A stretch of DNA of 64,000 nt from Brasenia schreberi (taxonomy: Eukaryota; Streptophyta; Magnoliopsida; Nymphaeales; Cabombaceae): NCBI GenBank assembly GCA_036023115.1, contig JAYKKT010000041.1, positions 7,873,501 through 7,937,500 of the forward strand, in the 5' to 3' direction. The notes below the pieces were generated by a model that was given only the letters and a program-made list of their open reading frames with translations, was not told where the DNA came from and did no database searches. Position numbers and translations under genes: made by a program. Numbering within the stretch: position 1 is the stretch's first letter; each line of letters begins with the position of its first letter. This document shows positions 1 through 11,376 of the stretch, piece by piece.

Positions 1-957
1 GAAAAAAGACGTATCCCATTGACATACATTAACCTTATAATAGACATGTATGATGGTAAAAAAACATGTATAAGGACTCATGAAGGAATGACAGACTTCT
101 TTGAAGTTAATATTGGGTTACATCAAGGATCAACTTTAAGTCCATACTTATTTATAATGGTGATTGATGAGTTAACAAAACATATTCAAGATGAATTACT
201 TTGGTGTATACTATTTGCAGATGACATTAGTGGAGGAGTCTAAGGAAAAAGTTAATAGAAAATTGAAACTATGGAGAGAAACATTAAAAAGCAAAGGCCT
301 CCGACTTAGTAGAACAAAGACAAAATATATGGAATGTAAGTTTGATCATTTGGTTACCTTAGAGGACATAGAAATTAAAATTGGCACACATTACATCCCC
401 AAAAAAGAAAGTTTTAAATACCTAGGGTCAATTTTTTAGAGTGATAGAAGAATTGATAGAGATGTTACGCATAAAATTAATGCTGATTGGTTAAAATGGA
501 GAGGAGCATCAGGTATTCTTTATAATAAAAGATATCATTAAAGTTAAAAGGTAAGTATTATAGAGCAACAATTAGGCCTGCCATGTTTTATGGTTCTGAG
601 TGTTGAGCAGTTAATCATCAGCATGTACAAAAGATGTCTGTGATAGAAATAAAGATGTTCAGATGGATGAGTGGTCATACTAGAAAAGACCGTATACATA
701 ATGAGGTTATTAGAAACAAATTAGGGGTGGCACCAATAGAGGATAAAATGAGAGAATATCGGTTAAGATGATTTGGACATATAGAAAGAAGATCAAAAGA
801 AGAGCGTGTAAGAAGGTATGAAAAACTAAATTTAGAAAGTATTAAAAGAGACAAAAGTGTTGGAAAGAAATAATAAAGAATGATCTAGCTTATTCTTATT
901 GTGAGTTAACTGCTAACATGGCACATGATAGGGATATGTGCTAACATGGCACATGAA
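1..957 (+). mobile_element. RTE-type LINE, 3' part (copy 1), broken
   Basis: Reverse-transcriptase and 3' region of a non-LTR retrotransposon, cut by the left edge of the window. The reading frame has the RT landmarks [11 protein letters not shown] and FADD. Nearly the same sequence recurs at 20.2-21.2 kb. A 5-bp deletion (GTATT) just after the FADD codons, near 228, shifts the frame. Further lesions are a TAG stop near 437, a missing A near 530 and a TGA in place of a Trp codon near 604. The usual 3' end (CCGACCCCGTCTAGTATGG followed by TTG repeats) is absent. Homology stops near 940, where an 18-bp motif (GCTAACATGGCACATGA) is repeated at about 911-928 and 938-955. It is antisense to the ubiquitin-protease exon at 1.4 kb and may sit in that gene's first intron. 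RTE assignment rests on remembered family resemblance. Confidence 0.9.
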
Positions 958-1326
958 AGATTCTTCTCTTTCTTCTAAGAACGGCTTCTCTTCCACTTTT
1001 CATAGCTTAACATGCACAAACATGCCATTGTGGACAAGTCCATAGCTGTAATGGAGTGCCAACGCAACACGGACGAGAAACAGATTGTCGACTTAGAGCA
1101 TTTGCAGAAAGACGTTTGATCTTCCCATTGATAACAGTTAAAACTTAAAAGGTCTCAAATTACATTCTTTTATCTCTTGTAAGATTGACATAAAAATTGA
1201 ACAAAAATCACCACGTACGCAATCTATTCAACTCAAAAGACATCTTCTCAAGGTCAAAAAGAAGGTGTTCAATTTTTACAAACTTTTACTTCTGTGCTAC
1301 TAGGGAACGGTATCAAAATAGCTAAG

Positions 1327-1357
<31 letters not shown>

Positions 1358-1366
1358 AGGGATTGC
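958..1366. other. No gene seen; short GT/GA microsatellite
   Basis: No coding exon recognised. A (TG)n(AG)n microsatellite lies at about 1326-1355. If the exon at 1367-1479 is real, this stretch is the start of its first intron. Confidence 0.5.
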
Positions 1367-1479
1367 CTTAGGGTAATGATGTAGAAAGAATCGCCCTCTT
1401 TGATCTGAGACTCCGAAGAGTCGATCAAGTCTCGTATCACCAGCATCTCTTCCTCCGGCGCCAATTCCGAGCTCTCCAT
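1367..1479 (-). CDS. First exon of a DUSP-type ubiquitin carboxyl-terminal hydrolase (partial)
   Basis: The ATG at 1479 opens a peptide starting MESSELAPEEEMLVIRDL and ending EGDSFYIITLR. This matches the start of the DUSP domain in plant ubiquitin-specific proteases of the UBP5/8 group, where a P-E-E-E-x(3)-IRD stretch is followed by KEGD-(T/S)-FY-(L/I)IT-x-R and then WWQ. These enzymes remove ubiquitin from proteins through a Cys/His peptidase domain, which is not in this window. The exon would end at 1367 with the donor AAG|GCAATC, a rare GC donor. No WWQ exon is seen between here and position 1; the gene must continue beyond the left edge, beyond LINE copy 1, or be a stranded exon. The peptide is short, so the call is moderate. 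Confidence 0.6.
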
Positions 1480-2410
1480 GGCCACCTCTCTCTCCGAATT
1501 TTGGGCGGGCAACGCTTCCCCTTTTTATACAGAGAAAGGAAGCGAACTCAGTTAGCGATGGTTTGCCTCCATGGTCTGAAGCGATTTTCTCCGGTGACAT
1601 TCATACCTTTGGTATCGAAATATCTACGGTTTCTCAAGAAAGAACCGGGTAATTGTTTGGACAGTCCGCCGTCTTTTTGAGGGTCAATTCAGGGGAGTTC
1701 AGGAAATTGATTACCTTTCATTGCCCTCGCCAGAAGCTCCGGTGTACCAACGAACTGTTTTGCCTGGAACCCAATTCCCGTGCAAGCTTCCAACCCTGAA
1801 AAGGTTGTGCTCACTTCGGAAAAGCTTTTCGGTGAATCAGGTAGGGTTCCAGGTTTGTGCTTTGCATCATATATTTTAGATTAGTCAATTTGGTTAGTAC
1901 CCTATTTGATGAGTTTGAGTAAGGCAAGTGAATGGTATTGATACTAACTAAATTGTGAGTTGAAAATAACCAAATGTGGGAAAATTGTTCCAAGTACGTC
2001 GAGGGCGTGGAACCAAAGAGTCCTCTTTAAAATTTGATGAGTTGAATATAAAACCAACGAAGACAAGTCAATTTGGCTAATGCTATTGCAGTGCTCCCCA
2101 TGTTCATGCAATCTTTGCTTCCAGTGTGGGTCGCCCTCCCTTAAAGTAGAGTTCCCTTAGGCTTATACTTTTATAGTACAACACACATTCCAGTAGGGAT
2201 CCACCGAACTTTGTGGTCTTTTTATTGCACTTAAATCTGTTGCTAAGTTCGTCTGGTTTGATGAAGCATCAGATTTGGGGCTTGTCACAAAAGATCTTGC
2301 CTGTAAGGTCCATACACGAGATATACCTTCCTTACTTCCTTGTGCTTGGCTAGAGCTGTAAATGGCATGGATCAGCCTAAACTTGAATTGATCAATTTTA
2401 GGTTCTCACA
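1480..2410. other. No gene seen (upstream of the ubiquitin-protease exon)
   Basis: Relatively G+C-rich up to about 1800, as expected for a 5' UTR and promoter of the minus-strand exon. The remainder shows no recognised coding or repeat signal. Confidence 0.4.
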
Positions 2411-2501
2411 AACTGTTAGCATGGCATAGGATCGAGCTATATGAAAACAAAGAATACATGGAGCGGACCCATCTAGTATGGAAAAGGCTTAGTTGTTGTT
2501 T
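2411..2501 (+). mobile_element. RTE LINE 3' tail fragment
   Basis: Matches only the last 90 or so bases of the RTE copies: a degenerate GCATGGCA..GAT run, AACAAAGAATACATG, CTAGTATGGAAAAGGCTTAG and a terminal TTG repeat. Upstream element sequence is absent, as in a severely 5'-truncated insertion. Confidence 0.8.
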
Positions 2502-4137
2502 TGGTTTTCCCATAAAGCAATCCTCTCATATAGTGTTGCGGGAAATCATACATTGAATAACTTGTTGACACGAAAAGCTTCGTAGCTCAGTCTAGTGCCC
2601 TTGACCAGATTTAGCCGAAGAGCATCAAAATCGATCCATCTACCATCTGGGTCAACTTCTATGTGTTCACCGTGATGAGCTACTTCCAAATCAAACCTGA
2701 TATGAGTCTGAAAGTGTTATACGCTTCGATTATTGAAGCAACTTGTTGATCCTTAGGAATTTTGAAGTGATGGTGCATTCTTGAAGCCGTGACACCAAAG
2801 TCATCATCTCAAAACTCAAACCCATGGACTTGTTCTACCGTCTTGTTCTTGAAGCCGTGACACCAAAGTCAAGTGAGTGCATATCTTCTTTATAATGCTT
2901 CATTTGTGCAAGAAAATCTGTCACCGCACAAGGTTCAACAATCCAAATGATAAACATAAACAATGCACTCTCCAAAATGCCAAGGTGCCAAGTACAAATA
3001 TTTTCACCATTAACTTAAAGAAAGGTGGCAAATGAGCATGGTATGATTTTCATGGTAGCGCACAACTGTTGTGAGATGACGTATAATCCGGAGGTTACTA
3101 ATGACAAGCATGGTGTCTCCATTGAGCACCCTTTGAATTTGTGAAAGTTGTGATTTTGTTCATGACATCCAAAATGTTCGTACTTTATTAATGAACAAAG
3201 TTTCTGAATAGTTACTAGAAATATAATTAAATTATATAAAAGAGATCAAAAGAGCTAGCTCATATCCGAATGCATTCTATATGCTGATACATAGAGTTGT
3301 ATGTAAGAGTGAGCCTATGTAAAAATAATATGCATTCAAATCTTATTACAAAAGAGCTTGTCCATTTGATTGTAATTTGAAATCAATAATAAGAGAAGAA
3401 AGTCTCCAAATCGGTGTGTCCAAGTTCATGCAAACATCTTCTTGCTCCACAAACAAGGGTCGTCTCCTCATGCTACTGGGGTGCCTCCAAGCTATCGTCG
3501 TCTTGCTTTGTGAATCAGTGACTGCGACTTGATGTATCTCTTCCTCAGCAATGATCAATTCCAAGGTAGTGCACTCGCACTCCAAAGGGTGATGCACCAC
3601 TAGCTCCTTAATCATAGAGTATGGGAAAAAATACCTTAAAATAAGAGAAAAAATGTTTATGATGGTTGTAAACGCATGCAATGTTTGAAACCAAATGGAT
3701 ATGATATGCATATGATATTGAGATGGATAAGGCCCCATATGAGATATGATCTTTAACTAAACCAAAGAAGAACAGAAGTTAGTATGATAAAATAATTCCT
3801 TTAATGAATATGAGCATGGTAGGCATGCCCGGTTTTGACCCGGACCAATGGTTCTAATTGGAATTGAACCGCACCAGAACCAGCCAAACTAGAATTGTTC
3901 CTCAGTTCGGTTATGGTTTTGAAAATATTGAAACCGCATAGGAAACAAAATCGAAACTACCGGTTTCAACCCAGTTGGAACCGGTTCTATTTTCGCTAAA
4001 AGTTTCTTTTAATTTTGCTTTAATTTCCTTTTATTGATTTCCCTTCATTTTTCAAACTTTCTCTCTATTCCTACGAGTCTCAATAAAGTGTTATACCCAC
4101 TCTCTATCCCTATGAATAGCCTAAACGATGGTTTATC
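2502..4137. other. Unassigned stretch with a short direct repeat and a GGTTC-rich patch
   Basis: No gene recognised. A 26-bp sequence (TTCTTGAAGCCGTGACACCA and 6 more) occurs at 2778-2803 and 2846-2871. From about 3838 to 4000 the sequence is rich in GGTTC/GAACC words in both orientations, resembling an eroded inverted-repeat element. A 130-codon open frame at 3346-3738 (minus) matches no family I know. Confidence 0.4.
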
Positions 4138-4425
4138 AAATCAACAAGAACACAACAAATGAGCCTTTGCCATGGTAAGAGTTAACTCAACATAAGTTAA
4201 ATCATTCTTTATTAGTTCCTTCTACCACTTTTGTGGTCTTTCTCTTCCTCCTTTAACATTTTCATAGTATAGTTTCTCATACCTTCTTATCATAGCTTCT
4301 TTTGATCATCTTTCTATGTGTTCAAACCATCTTAAAGAATTTTCTCTTATTCTATCTTTTATCGGTGTTGCTGTCAATTTGTTTCTAATAACCTCACTAT
4401 ATATACCGTCTGACCACTCATCCAT
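4138..4425 (-). mobile_element. RTE LINE 3' fragment
   Basis: On the minus strand this matches the last 290 bp before the RTE tail, for example the complement of CTTTTGATCATCTTTCTATG and of AATAACCTCACTATATATAC. It carries several substitutions and is more diverged than copies 1-4. Homology stops near 4425. Confidence 0.8.
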
Positions 4426-4593
4426 ATTGGTAGAAATGGGAAAACATGTTGCTTCCCAAAAATCAAATGACCGAAAGAAATGGGGTATTTGTCATGCCCT
4501 CATATTTTCCACCTTTGGTATAGACTCCAACATCCGATTGATATTCACGTTTCTTTTTCTTTGGTCTATAGATTTTAACTATTTCATTTTCCT

Positions 4594-5010
4594 TGTAGCA
4601 TGATAGTACCAATGGTCCTAGACATCACCACTATTAGTGGCATGCCTATTACTGGTGAGGGTGTGGCTTCTCTTGTAAGCAAGAACAAGCCATTCGACAA
4701 ATCACATTCAATAAATGTACTTCCTATTTTACCTAGCTATTATTGAAGCTAACATGCAACTTGATGGTGGAGGTACCAAAGTTGAGCACCTCAAGTTCTT
4801 GCTTTACTGGATATATTGATATATTATTTGTATCTTGGCTCTCGAAGTGGTAAAGTTTATTCTTCATATGTTTTGTGATAATGTTGGCAAAACTTATTTC
4901 TCTTGCTTCTTTATTCTTGAGAATGGTTTGATTTTCCATGTGTAGGCAATGACTAACTTCATTATAGGTGAATCGGTCAACCTCTTTCAAAGTCTTATGT
5001 GGTAACCTCA
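4594..5010 (+). pseudogene. Plant mobile domain (PMD-like) fragment, decayed
   Basis: The plus strand reads VLDITTISGMPITGEGV just before 4675, like the PMD signature T-x-x-D-x(3)-(L/T)-x-G-(L/M)-P-x-x-GE. About 100 bp on, a second frame gives VEHLKFLLYWI, like the conserved EHxAFLxYWL of this domain. PMD occurs in MAIN-like nuclear proteins and is often carried by retrotransposons and MULEs. Stops and frame changes follow, so this is not a working gene. Its neighbours are transposon remains, so a transposon source is likely. An antisense open frame at 4733-5011 was considered a Ty3 fragment and judged weaker. Confidence 0.45.
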
Positions 5011-7390
5011 ACTATGGATTCATTTATACAACTCCCAAGTTTGGTTTTTGTGACCTTCCAAATTCTATCATCCCCAAGAACCCCTCAAGCCATCAATATC
5101 AATGACTTTCTCACCTAGGTCCCTCAAATTGAATGTTTAGTGGTTGATATGTTTTGGATATTTTTACCTTAAGGCTGAGGGGTCCCTTGATTATCTTCTT
5201 CTCTACTTTAGCATCGGCCGTTGGGATAAAACTCATCTTTCATTTGTCAAGGATTCATATGATTCCCAAAATTCCAGTTTCACTTAGCCATACATTCTAT
5301 TTCATTGGATCTCTTCCATTGCCTAAAACCATTTAATGAGTCAGGTGCTTTATCTATAGAACCTGACCTTGCTCAACAGTTAGGTCTTATTGAGGTTATT
5401 TTGATTCTATTATATTTAATGTCAATTATAGTAGGAAAGTCTCTCTTGAATATGTCAATGTTGATCTCTTAATAAATTATTTTTATTCATGTCAGAGCTT
5501 ACTCCTTCAATTGTCAATCATTGTTCTCCTTAAAGAAATAGATTGGTTTACTGAATGGTGATACCAAGTGTGTGGTTAGATCCTTTTTGATTGGTAAAAA
5601 TTCTACATAGTGAAATTTGTTGATTTTGGAACACACTAAAAAAAATAAAATCTTAGGGTTCTTGTCACAACCTCCACCAATTTCCAAAGTAAAGTTGAAG
5701 AAGGACCAATCCCTAGTAGAAAAAGGCATAGTTTAGGCTCAAAAGGGAACCACTAAGACTATAGATGATCTTCCTTGCAACCATCCACCAAACCTTCCTC
5801 AATACGGTAGCTAGTAGAGTCATCATCTAGTAGTGATGATGACATCACTTTGATCGGTGTTGAATCCTCCTTATTTCCATAGACTTTATTGGATGAACTT
5901 TCCTATCACTTGGATCTACAATTCTCATGTCGCAGTAATAATTGTGTTGCCTCTTGATTTGGCTGAATCTGGTAAGCATTTCTTTCTGCTTTTATTATTA
6001 ATTCTCTTTTGTAACTTATATTTCTTCTTATAGGATAATGTTCTTATTTCCTCCAAACGCTCTTGCTTCAAAGCTTGTTGGTGAAAAGAGACAAAGAAAA
6101 GAAAAGTCATGCATCATAATATGTCCTCTTCCACCACTAATGTCAAGGTGGATCTTCCTATGGCAAAAGCCATGCTGCATCGAAACAAGTTTCTTCCTAA
6201 CGATGATATAGAAGCAGGTCTTTATACATCTAATATTCACCACTGAGGTCTCCCAATATCGTACCCATCAAACAAATAGCCGATATGTATGGTATTGAGG
6301 TAGACATACATTGGGTAGATCCAACTCTAAAAGAACACCTAGATCCATGTTGGAAGAAACATTGGTGTACATGGCTAAAACTAGTATGCCTCTAGCTATT
6401 GAAGTCCCCATTTCACTAGAAACTTTAGTAGTGTGTCTTGGACTTTATTTGGCATTTTTTGGATCATTTGACCCATTGTTGAAGCACCTCAGATTCATAC
6501 TTACCGAAGCTCTAAATGGGTCAAATCTACCTAATCCTCTCCACCAAACTTATTGTTGCTTGCTTTCTATTTGTTGATGCAAGATGTATTTCTTCAGTTA
6601 GGTTCACAACCCTCCCTATGAATGACCAAGGTCTAATTATTAGGTGTATCTCTTTGATTACACTTATTATATTGGTCTATAGATTTTGTAGTTCTCACAA
6701 ACATTTTCATATTTGATGCAATCAGCTATGATAGTTAGCTAATAATAGCCATTGCATATTACAACCAATTTCCTCTTCTCCTAAGTAATTTAAAAGCATC
6801 CCTTCATGACTCAATAATTTCAGCATATCATTTCCATTGGTACTTAGTTTTCCTATCAATTTTCTCCAAAGTATTGCTTAAATACTAAATCAGGCCATCC
6901 CTTCATTTATTGTTGATTCTGGATGTTGCCTTTGCATGAGAAAGATTTATTTGAAGCATTTGGTCCTCATGCTATGTCCAGAAGCCTCTTTTGCCGAAGT
7001 GGCCTAGTAGCATATTGACTGTTGGTTTGAGCATTCTATATAATGTCAAGTTTGATCCTTGTATAGGTCCACAAATGCAAAGTATCATATTCTTTGTCCT
7101 TTTGGACCTCATCTAATGATTATTTTGTATTTCAAAAGTGGCAGTGACCAAGATAATCAATCAAACACCAAAAGTTGTCTGTTGAATTCATTATGAGACA
7201 GATTCTTGGTATTTTCTATTTGACCTACTTTGTCAACATTTTTTCTTGCCAATTTTCTTTTCTATGAGATCCTTGATTTGTTGATGTTTCTTAATTTAGG
7301 TCTCCATACTTGTTTGGCTGATGGCTATCTCGAGGCTTGTGTGCTTCATCATCCTACTAAAGACAAGTTGTGAACATTGATCACATTCAC
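5011..7390. other. A+T-rich, unassigned, probably eroded transposon
   Basis: No frame gives a family I can name with confidence. The stretch lies between a PMD-like fragment and a Ty3 gag fragment and is probably the interior of an old LTR element. Confidence 0.35.
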
Positions 7391-8450
7391 AAGTAATTCA
7401 GAAAGGGGTCGACGTCAGTTGCCAACTCCATCTCTTTGAACCTGAGTTGGCCCTCTTTGAGTGCTTTTTGCACTAAATTATAGAATATAACAAAATTGTT
7501 GATACTATAAGTTGTAGTATTATGCCATTTATAGTAATACTTCTTTTCCTAGAGTTTCTTCTATTTTTGAATCTTATGGTCATTCTTTAGTTCGATTGGG
7601 TTGTCTTTTAACATACAATAAAAAATGTCTTATGTCTCGTCTACATCGAGGCTCTTTTTTCTCTACACCTTTTCTTTTCCTTTAGCAAGCTTCAAGGCAG
7701 GGCATGAATAGGGTTGATCCCTTAGAAGTTCAACAACCAATACTTCGGCAGCCAAATAATTTTTTCCTTGGTTGATTATCAAATTTTATAGAAGATATGG
7801 GTTTGGCATTCTTTGCTTCAACCATGGGTTCTGTTTGCCCAACAAAAATATTATTGTTGAAAGATTGCCCTCCTAGCTAGATCCAGGAGGTCTATACAAT
7901 TTTTTGTTATCAACAACCAACACAACTTCATTAACATAGTTTTGATAGCAGTAGTGCCACATGGGGATTATGAGACTCTTGCATTGTATTGTCCTTTTAT
8001 CCATCCCAATCTCATCTTGAACTTCGTTACATGTTTGCTTGGATTTTCTTTGTACTAGTGAAATCTACTACTTTGGTTCTGAAGTTCAACAAGAAGAATC
8101 TCTCATGAAATAGCATTTTCATCTCATTCATGAACAAAGTTTGGGGACAATGTTAAATACCAGAGGAATGCAGTCCCAATTAGCAAAGATGGGAAGAGTT
8201 GAAGTTTGTAAAATCCATTATATCCCAATGCTCCAGATTGTATTGTAAACCACCCTATTTATTCAAGAGTAGACTTAACATCCTCTCTTAAAAAGGTTGA
8301 AAAATTGGGGATATTGAACCCTAAAGGAAGAGGTTATATTATTGCCGCTCATTTTGGGCATGGATAAGCTAGATCAATAATTAACAATGCAATTGATTCT
8401 ACACCAAAATGAATGCACATTGTTTCAGCAAAGAAGTTTGGATCGATATG
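7391..8450 (-). mobile_element. Ty3 (Tat-lineage-like) retrotransposon gag, decayed
   Basis: Reading the minus strand from about 8350 gives GFNIPNFSTF followed by REDVKSTLE, the conserved start of plant Ty3 gag (GFKxPxFxxFxGE). Near 8140 comes GTAFLWYLTL, like the family's GxAxxWYxxL. Near 7540-7400 comes KYYYKWHN, then INNFVIFYNLVQKAL and GQLRF, matching the KGKxYCKWHNSxxHxTNxCxxFRxxIQ(K/R)AIxxGRLKF block found in Tat-type gag. The frame is broken by several stops and shifts. No LTR or primer-binding site was found for it. The lineage name is by resemblance only. Confidence 0.65.
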
Positions 8451-9841
8451 TGCCACAAGCCTATATTCGGCAACAGGTTGATTTATCTACAGGATGTCGC
8501 TTGAGAATGTTGACTTGTCACCCATTATTGTCGTATGGTTCATTATGGTAATCAACAACATTTGGTAGAGGCCAAGCCATCTTTTGAGGCAAATTCTTCA
8601 TGTTCTTCAATATCCCGAGTGGTTATTTTTTGTTTTTTAAAGGTCAAAATATGGAGTTTCGGTTACCGGTTGGCAATGGAGGTATTGAAGGGCTTGCAAT
8701 CCATTTATGCCTATTCTCAGTTCAAACTTTTTCATACAGAAGATTAGGTCGTTGAATGGGATACTGCAGTGGTGTCCCAAATGTGGTCATTATATATGCC
8801 TTAGCTAATGATTGCATGTGTCCCCCCATGAGCTCGAGTGGCAGTTGGCTTGATTCTAAATCGTATTGGATGGTGGTTGAACACGTAACCTGTCCTCAAC
8901 GTTCATTCCTAAACTCCATCTCTAGGGTATTATTGGTTTCATTCTATACCATTATTTGAAAGATGATAAAGTGCTAATAGCCTTTCACAAAGCTGGTTGA
9001 AACTAAACCCTAAGGGTTGGAGAGGGTTGTGGTTTGACAATATTGATTCAAGACATAGATTCTTCATTTGCGCTAGTCTTCGATGGGATCAGGGTTCCAC
9101 CACTGCTAGTAAAATGAGAAGCATTATTGTTGTTCTTCACTTGTACCGGTCTCTCCTGATCCACAAAATTAAAGTCTCATCCCACGAAAATGAAGCGAAA
9201 GACAAATTAAATTTTTCACTTGTGGTGTTCCACTAGGCATGCTAAAAAGGGCATTGCCATAGAAATCTCCCTACGAAACACATTGATGATCTAAATTGGC
9301 AGTCTATCGACACCTATCTTTTCAATGGTGGTTTCCATACCAATTTTCTTCCAAAATTATGTTCAACTTAAACTCCTGTATCGACCTTTATATGGAACAA
9401 CTTTTTCCTCCAGAACGGTCTCTAATTCACTGTTGCGTTGTGCCTTTAACCTTTGTCGATTTTCCTTGGATTATGTCGGCCATCTAAGAAACATATTGTA
9501 TTGTCATTTTTGTTATTATTTTACCGATTACTCATTTCAAACTTTATAACACTAATTTGTTTTCTTTCCATAGCTAACTGTTCATCCTTGTTGTTAAGTC
9601 CGTATATCATTTTACATTTCATTATTCCAGCAAGCATTTCTTCTTTCATTATTCCAGCAATTCATATTTGGTGTTCAAGACCTCAGTTGCTTCCAGAGAA
9701 AGGTTCATATTCACAATATTCTCATTTCCTCGCCTTTCATAGCAAAGATTCCGACATCCTAGGTAGCACCACTTTTGCCTCTTAAGTTCTCCGTCATCTT
9801 GAGAGTTTTACATTGCTCTGACTCGCATCCTCCGACTATAT
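8451..9841. other. No gene recognised
   Basis: Several open frames of 60-110 codons occur on the plus strand between 8535 and 9785, but none resembles a known family and base composition is unremarkable. Treated as non-coding or old transposon sequence. Confidence 0.35.
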
Positions 9842-10135
9842 TCACAAATTCAATACATGAGTTTTGAATGACCATGGAGAGCCCATAAGCGCTAGCAAGA
9901 GTTCTCTCTCCGCTTTAAAGAATAACTGAAAGAGATTATTGCCCAGGCTCACGTGAAACCCCTCAGGATGACTCCCAATTGTTTGTTAAAAGCATTTTCC
10001 ATCATTTCAGAGCTAAAGCCACAGTCCGAGAAAGGACGTCCGATGACACAACAAGCGCATTGCTGGATACCCTTTCGACTGTCTTGTTCATCAAAGTGGA
10101 TGACTTCCTCTGGATTGTCAGCATCCATGCCACTC
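9842..10135 (-). mobile_element. DUF4283-like retroelement gag/ORF1 fragment, decayed
   Basis: The minus strand reads GRPFSDCGFSSEMMENAF near 10060-10000. In a neighbouring frame it then gives HVSLGNNLFQLFF, KAERELLLALMGSPWSFK and THVLNL with a stop at 9842. This follows the DUF4283 pattern: VGRxxxDxxF, then LGxNLFxFxF, then GSPWSFxxHxLxL. DUF4283 is common in ORF1 of plant L1-type LINEs and related retroelement proteins. Two frame changes separate the parts, so it is a relic. Confidence 0.55.
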
Positions 10136-11376
10136 TATTGAATAGAATTCATCTCTAACACCAAGAAACTCAAAGAGATCGACATAGAAAATGAAATCTT
10201 CGTCACCCTTGAGAGCACTAGACACCCGTTCTATGGCACCTTATCTTACATATCAACTTTGGCACTAAGCATTTGTCGTCGTTTACAAATCAAAGTCCAT
10301 TTAATAGGTGTATTGATTTTCACAAGAGTAGTTAAGGGTTTAAATGTGCTTTTTAACTTTCACCTCGTTCTTAAAACTTTTAATAGCTGCGGTACGTCAA
10401 GAAAGGCAGAAATTATAACAGCATCTTGTAATTTTATTTTGTGGCATGAAAATTTGCGTACGCAGTCAAACTCTCTCCCGATATTTTGGGTTATCCGCTT
10501 TCTGCAATGCGATCACGTTCAGTTAGGTTCCTCTTTTTTGGCTAAACTCAAAACCATAGAATTTTATCAACATCAACCAAACTTCTCAATGAAATGTCAG
10601 ATTAGGGGACTAAAGTGTAAAAAATACCCTTGTTTTGTTTTCCTACATAAAAGTCAGTTAAATACGTAAGTTTCAGTTTCTATGTCAACTATTTAAACCA
10701 ACCATTTGTGTCAACCTGCTGAGTATGGGCTGCTTAAGACGTCAGTTTCTTCAATCACTAAATTCTAATACGCGGCCATGACTTTATAAGGTTTAAAATG
10801 TATAACATAAAAACATTGATTTCAAATACTAAAAAACTATCGACATGTTTCACATCAAGATATTCAAAATTATATTCTTATAAACCAATGGCAATCATTT
10901 GGATGCATATACTTTAAATATAAGCATTTAAAAGATCTAAGTTGCTTAAAATGATATTACAATGTTAAATTTAATGGATGCAGATAACATTTGCATCTGT
11001 TTATCCTTTTGTTGATCGCTGGCTTTTCGTGGAAATTCAATATCAAATTTTATGGATGCATGTAATATTTACGTCCAAACTGGCTTGAGTCGTTCACTTG
11101 GCCATAAATTAGCTTTAAAAAAATGGACGGAATAGAAAAAGTAAGGTCCTCTTTTCTTGGTTTATGGCATATGGCATGTGATTCGTTAAAGTCAGTCACT
11201 TGTGGATCTCACTACACGTTGCATGACTGGATCCCTAGTTCTCTCCCTCTTCGGTATAAACTTGCTATGAAGCGACTCTCACGCCGCCCTCCATTCAACG
11301 ACGTCAATTCTTGTTCGTCCTCTTCTTCTCGTCCTCTTCTTCTTCGGTTTGAGATCTGAAATCCTAAATCCGAACC
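10136..11376. other. No gene seen; 5' flank of the At5g39570-like gene
   Basis: An open frame at 10259-10669 has no recognisable family. From about 11230 the plus strand becomes pyrimidine-rich (TC runs at 11310-11345), as in many plant 5' UTRs, just before the ATG at 11377. Confidence 0.4.

Noticed and set aside
3346..3738. 130-codon minus-strand open frame
   Set aside because: No motif, signal or family resemblance; inside repeat-rich sequence with no supporting context.
4733..5011. Minus-strand 92-codon frame as Ty3 protease region
   Set aside because: Weak resemblance only; the plus-strand PMD-like motifs over the same region are more specific.
10259..10669. 136-codon plus-strand open frame
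   Set aside because: No recognisable domain, poor codon character and no neighbouring exon signals.
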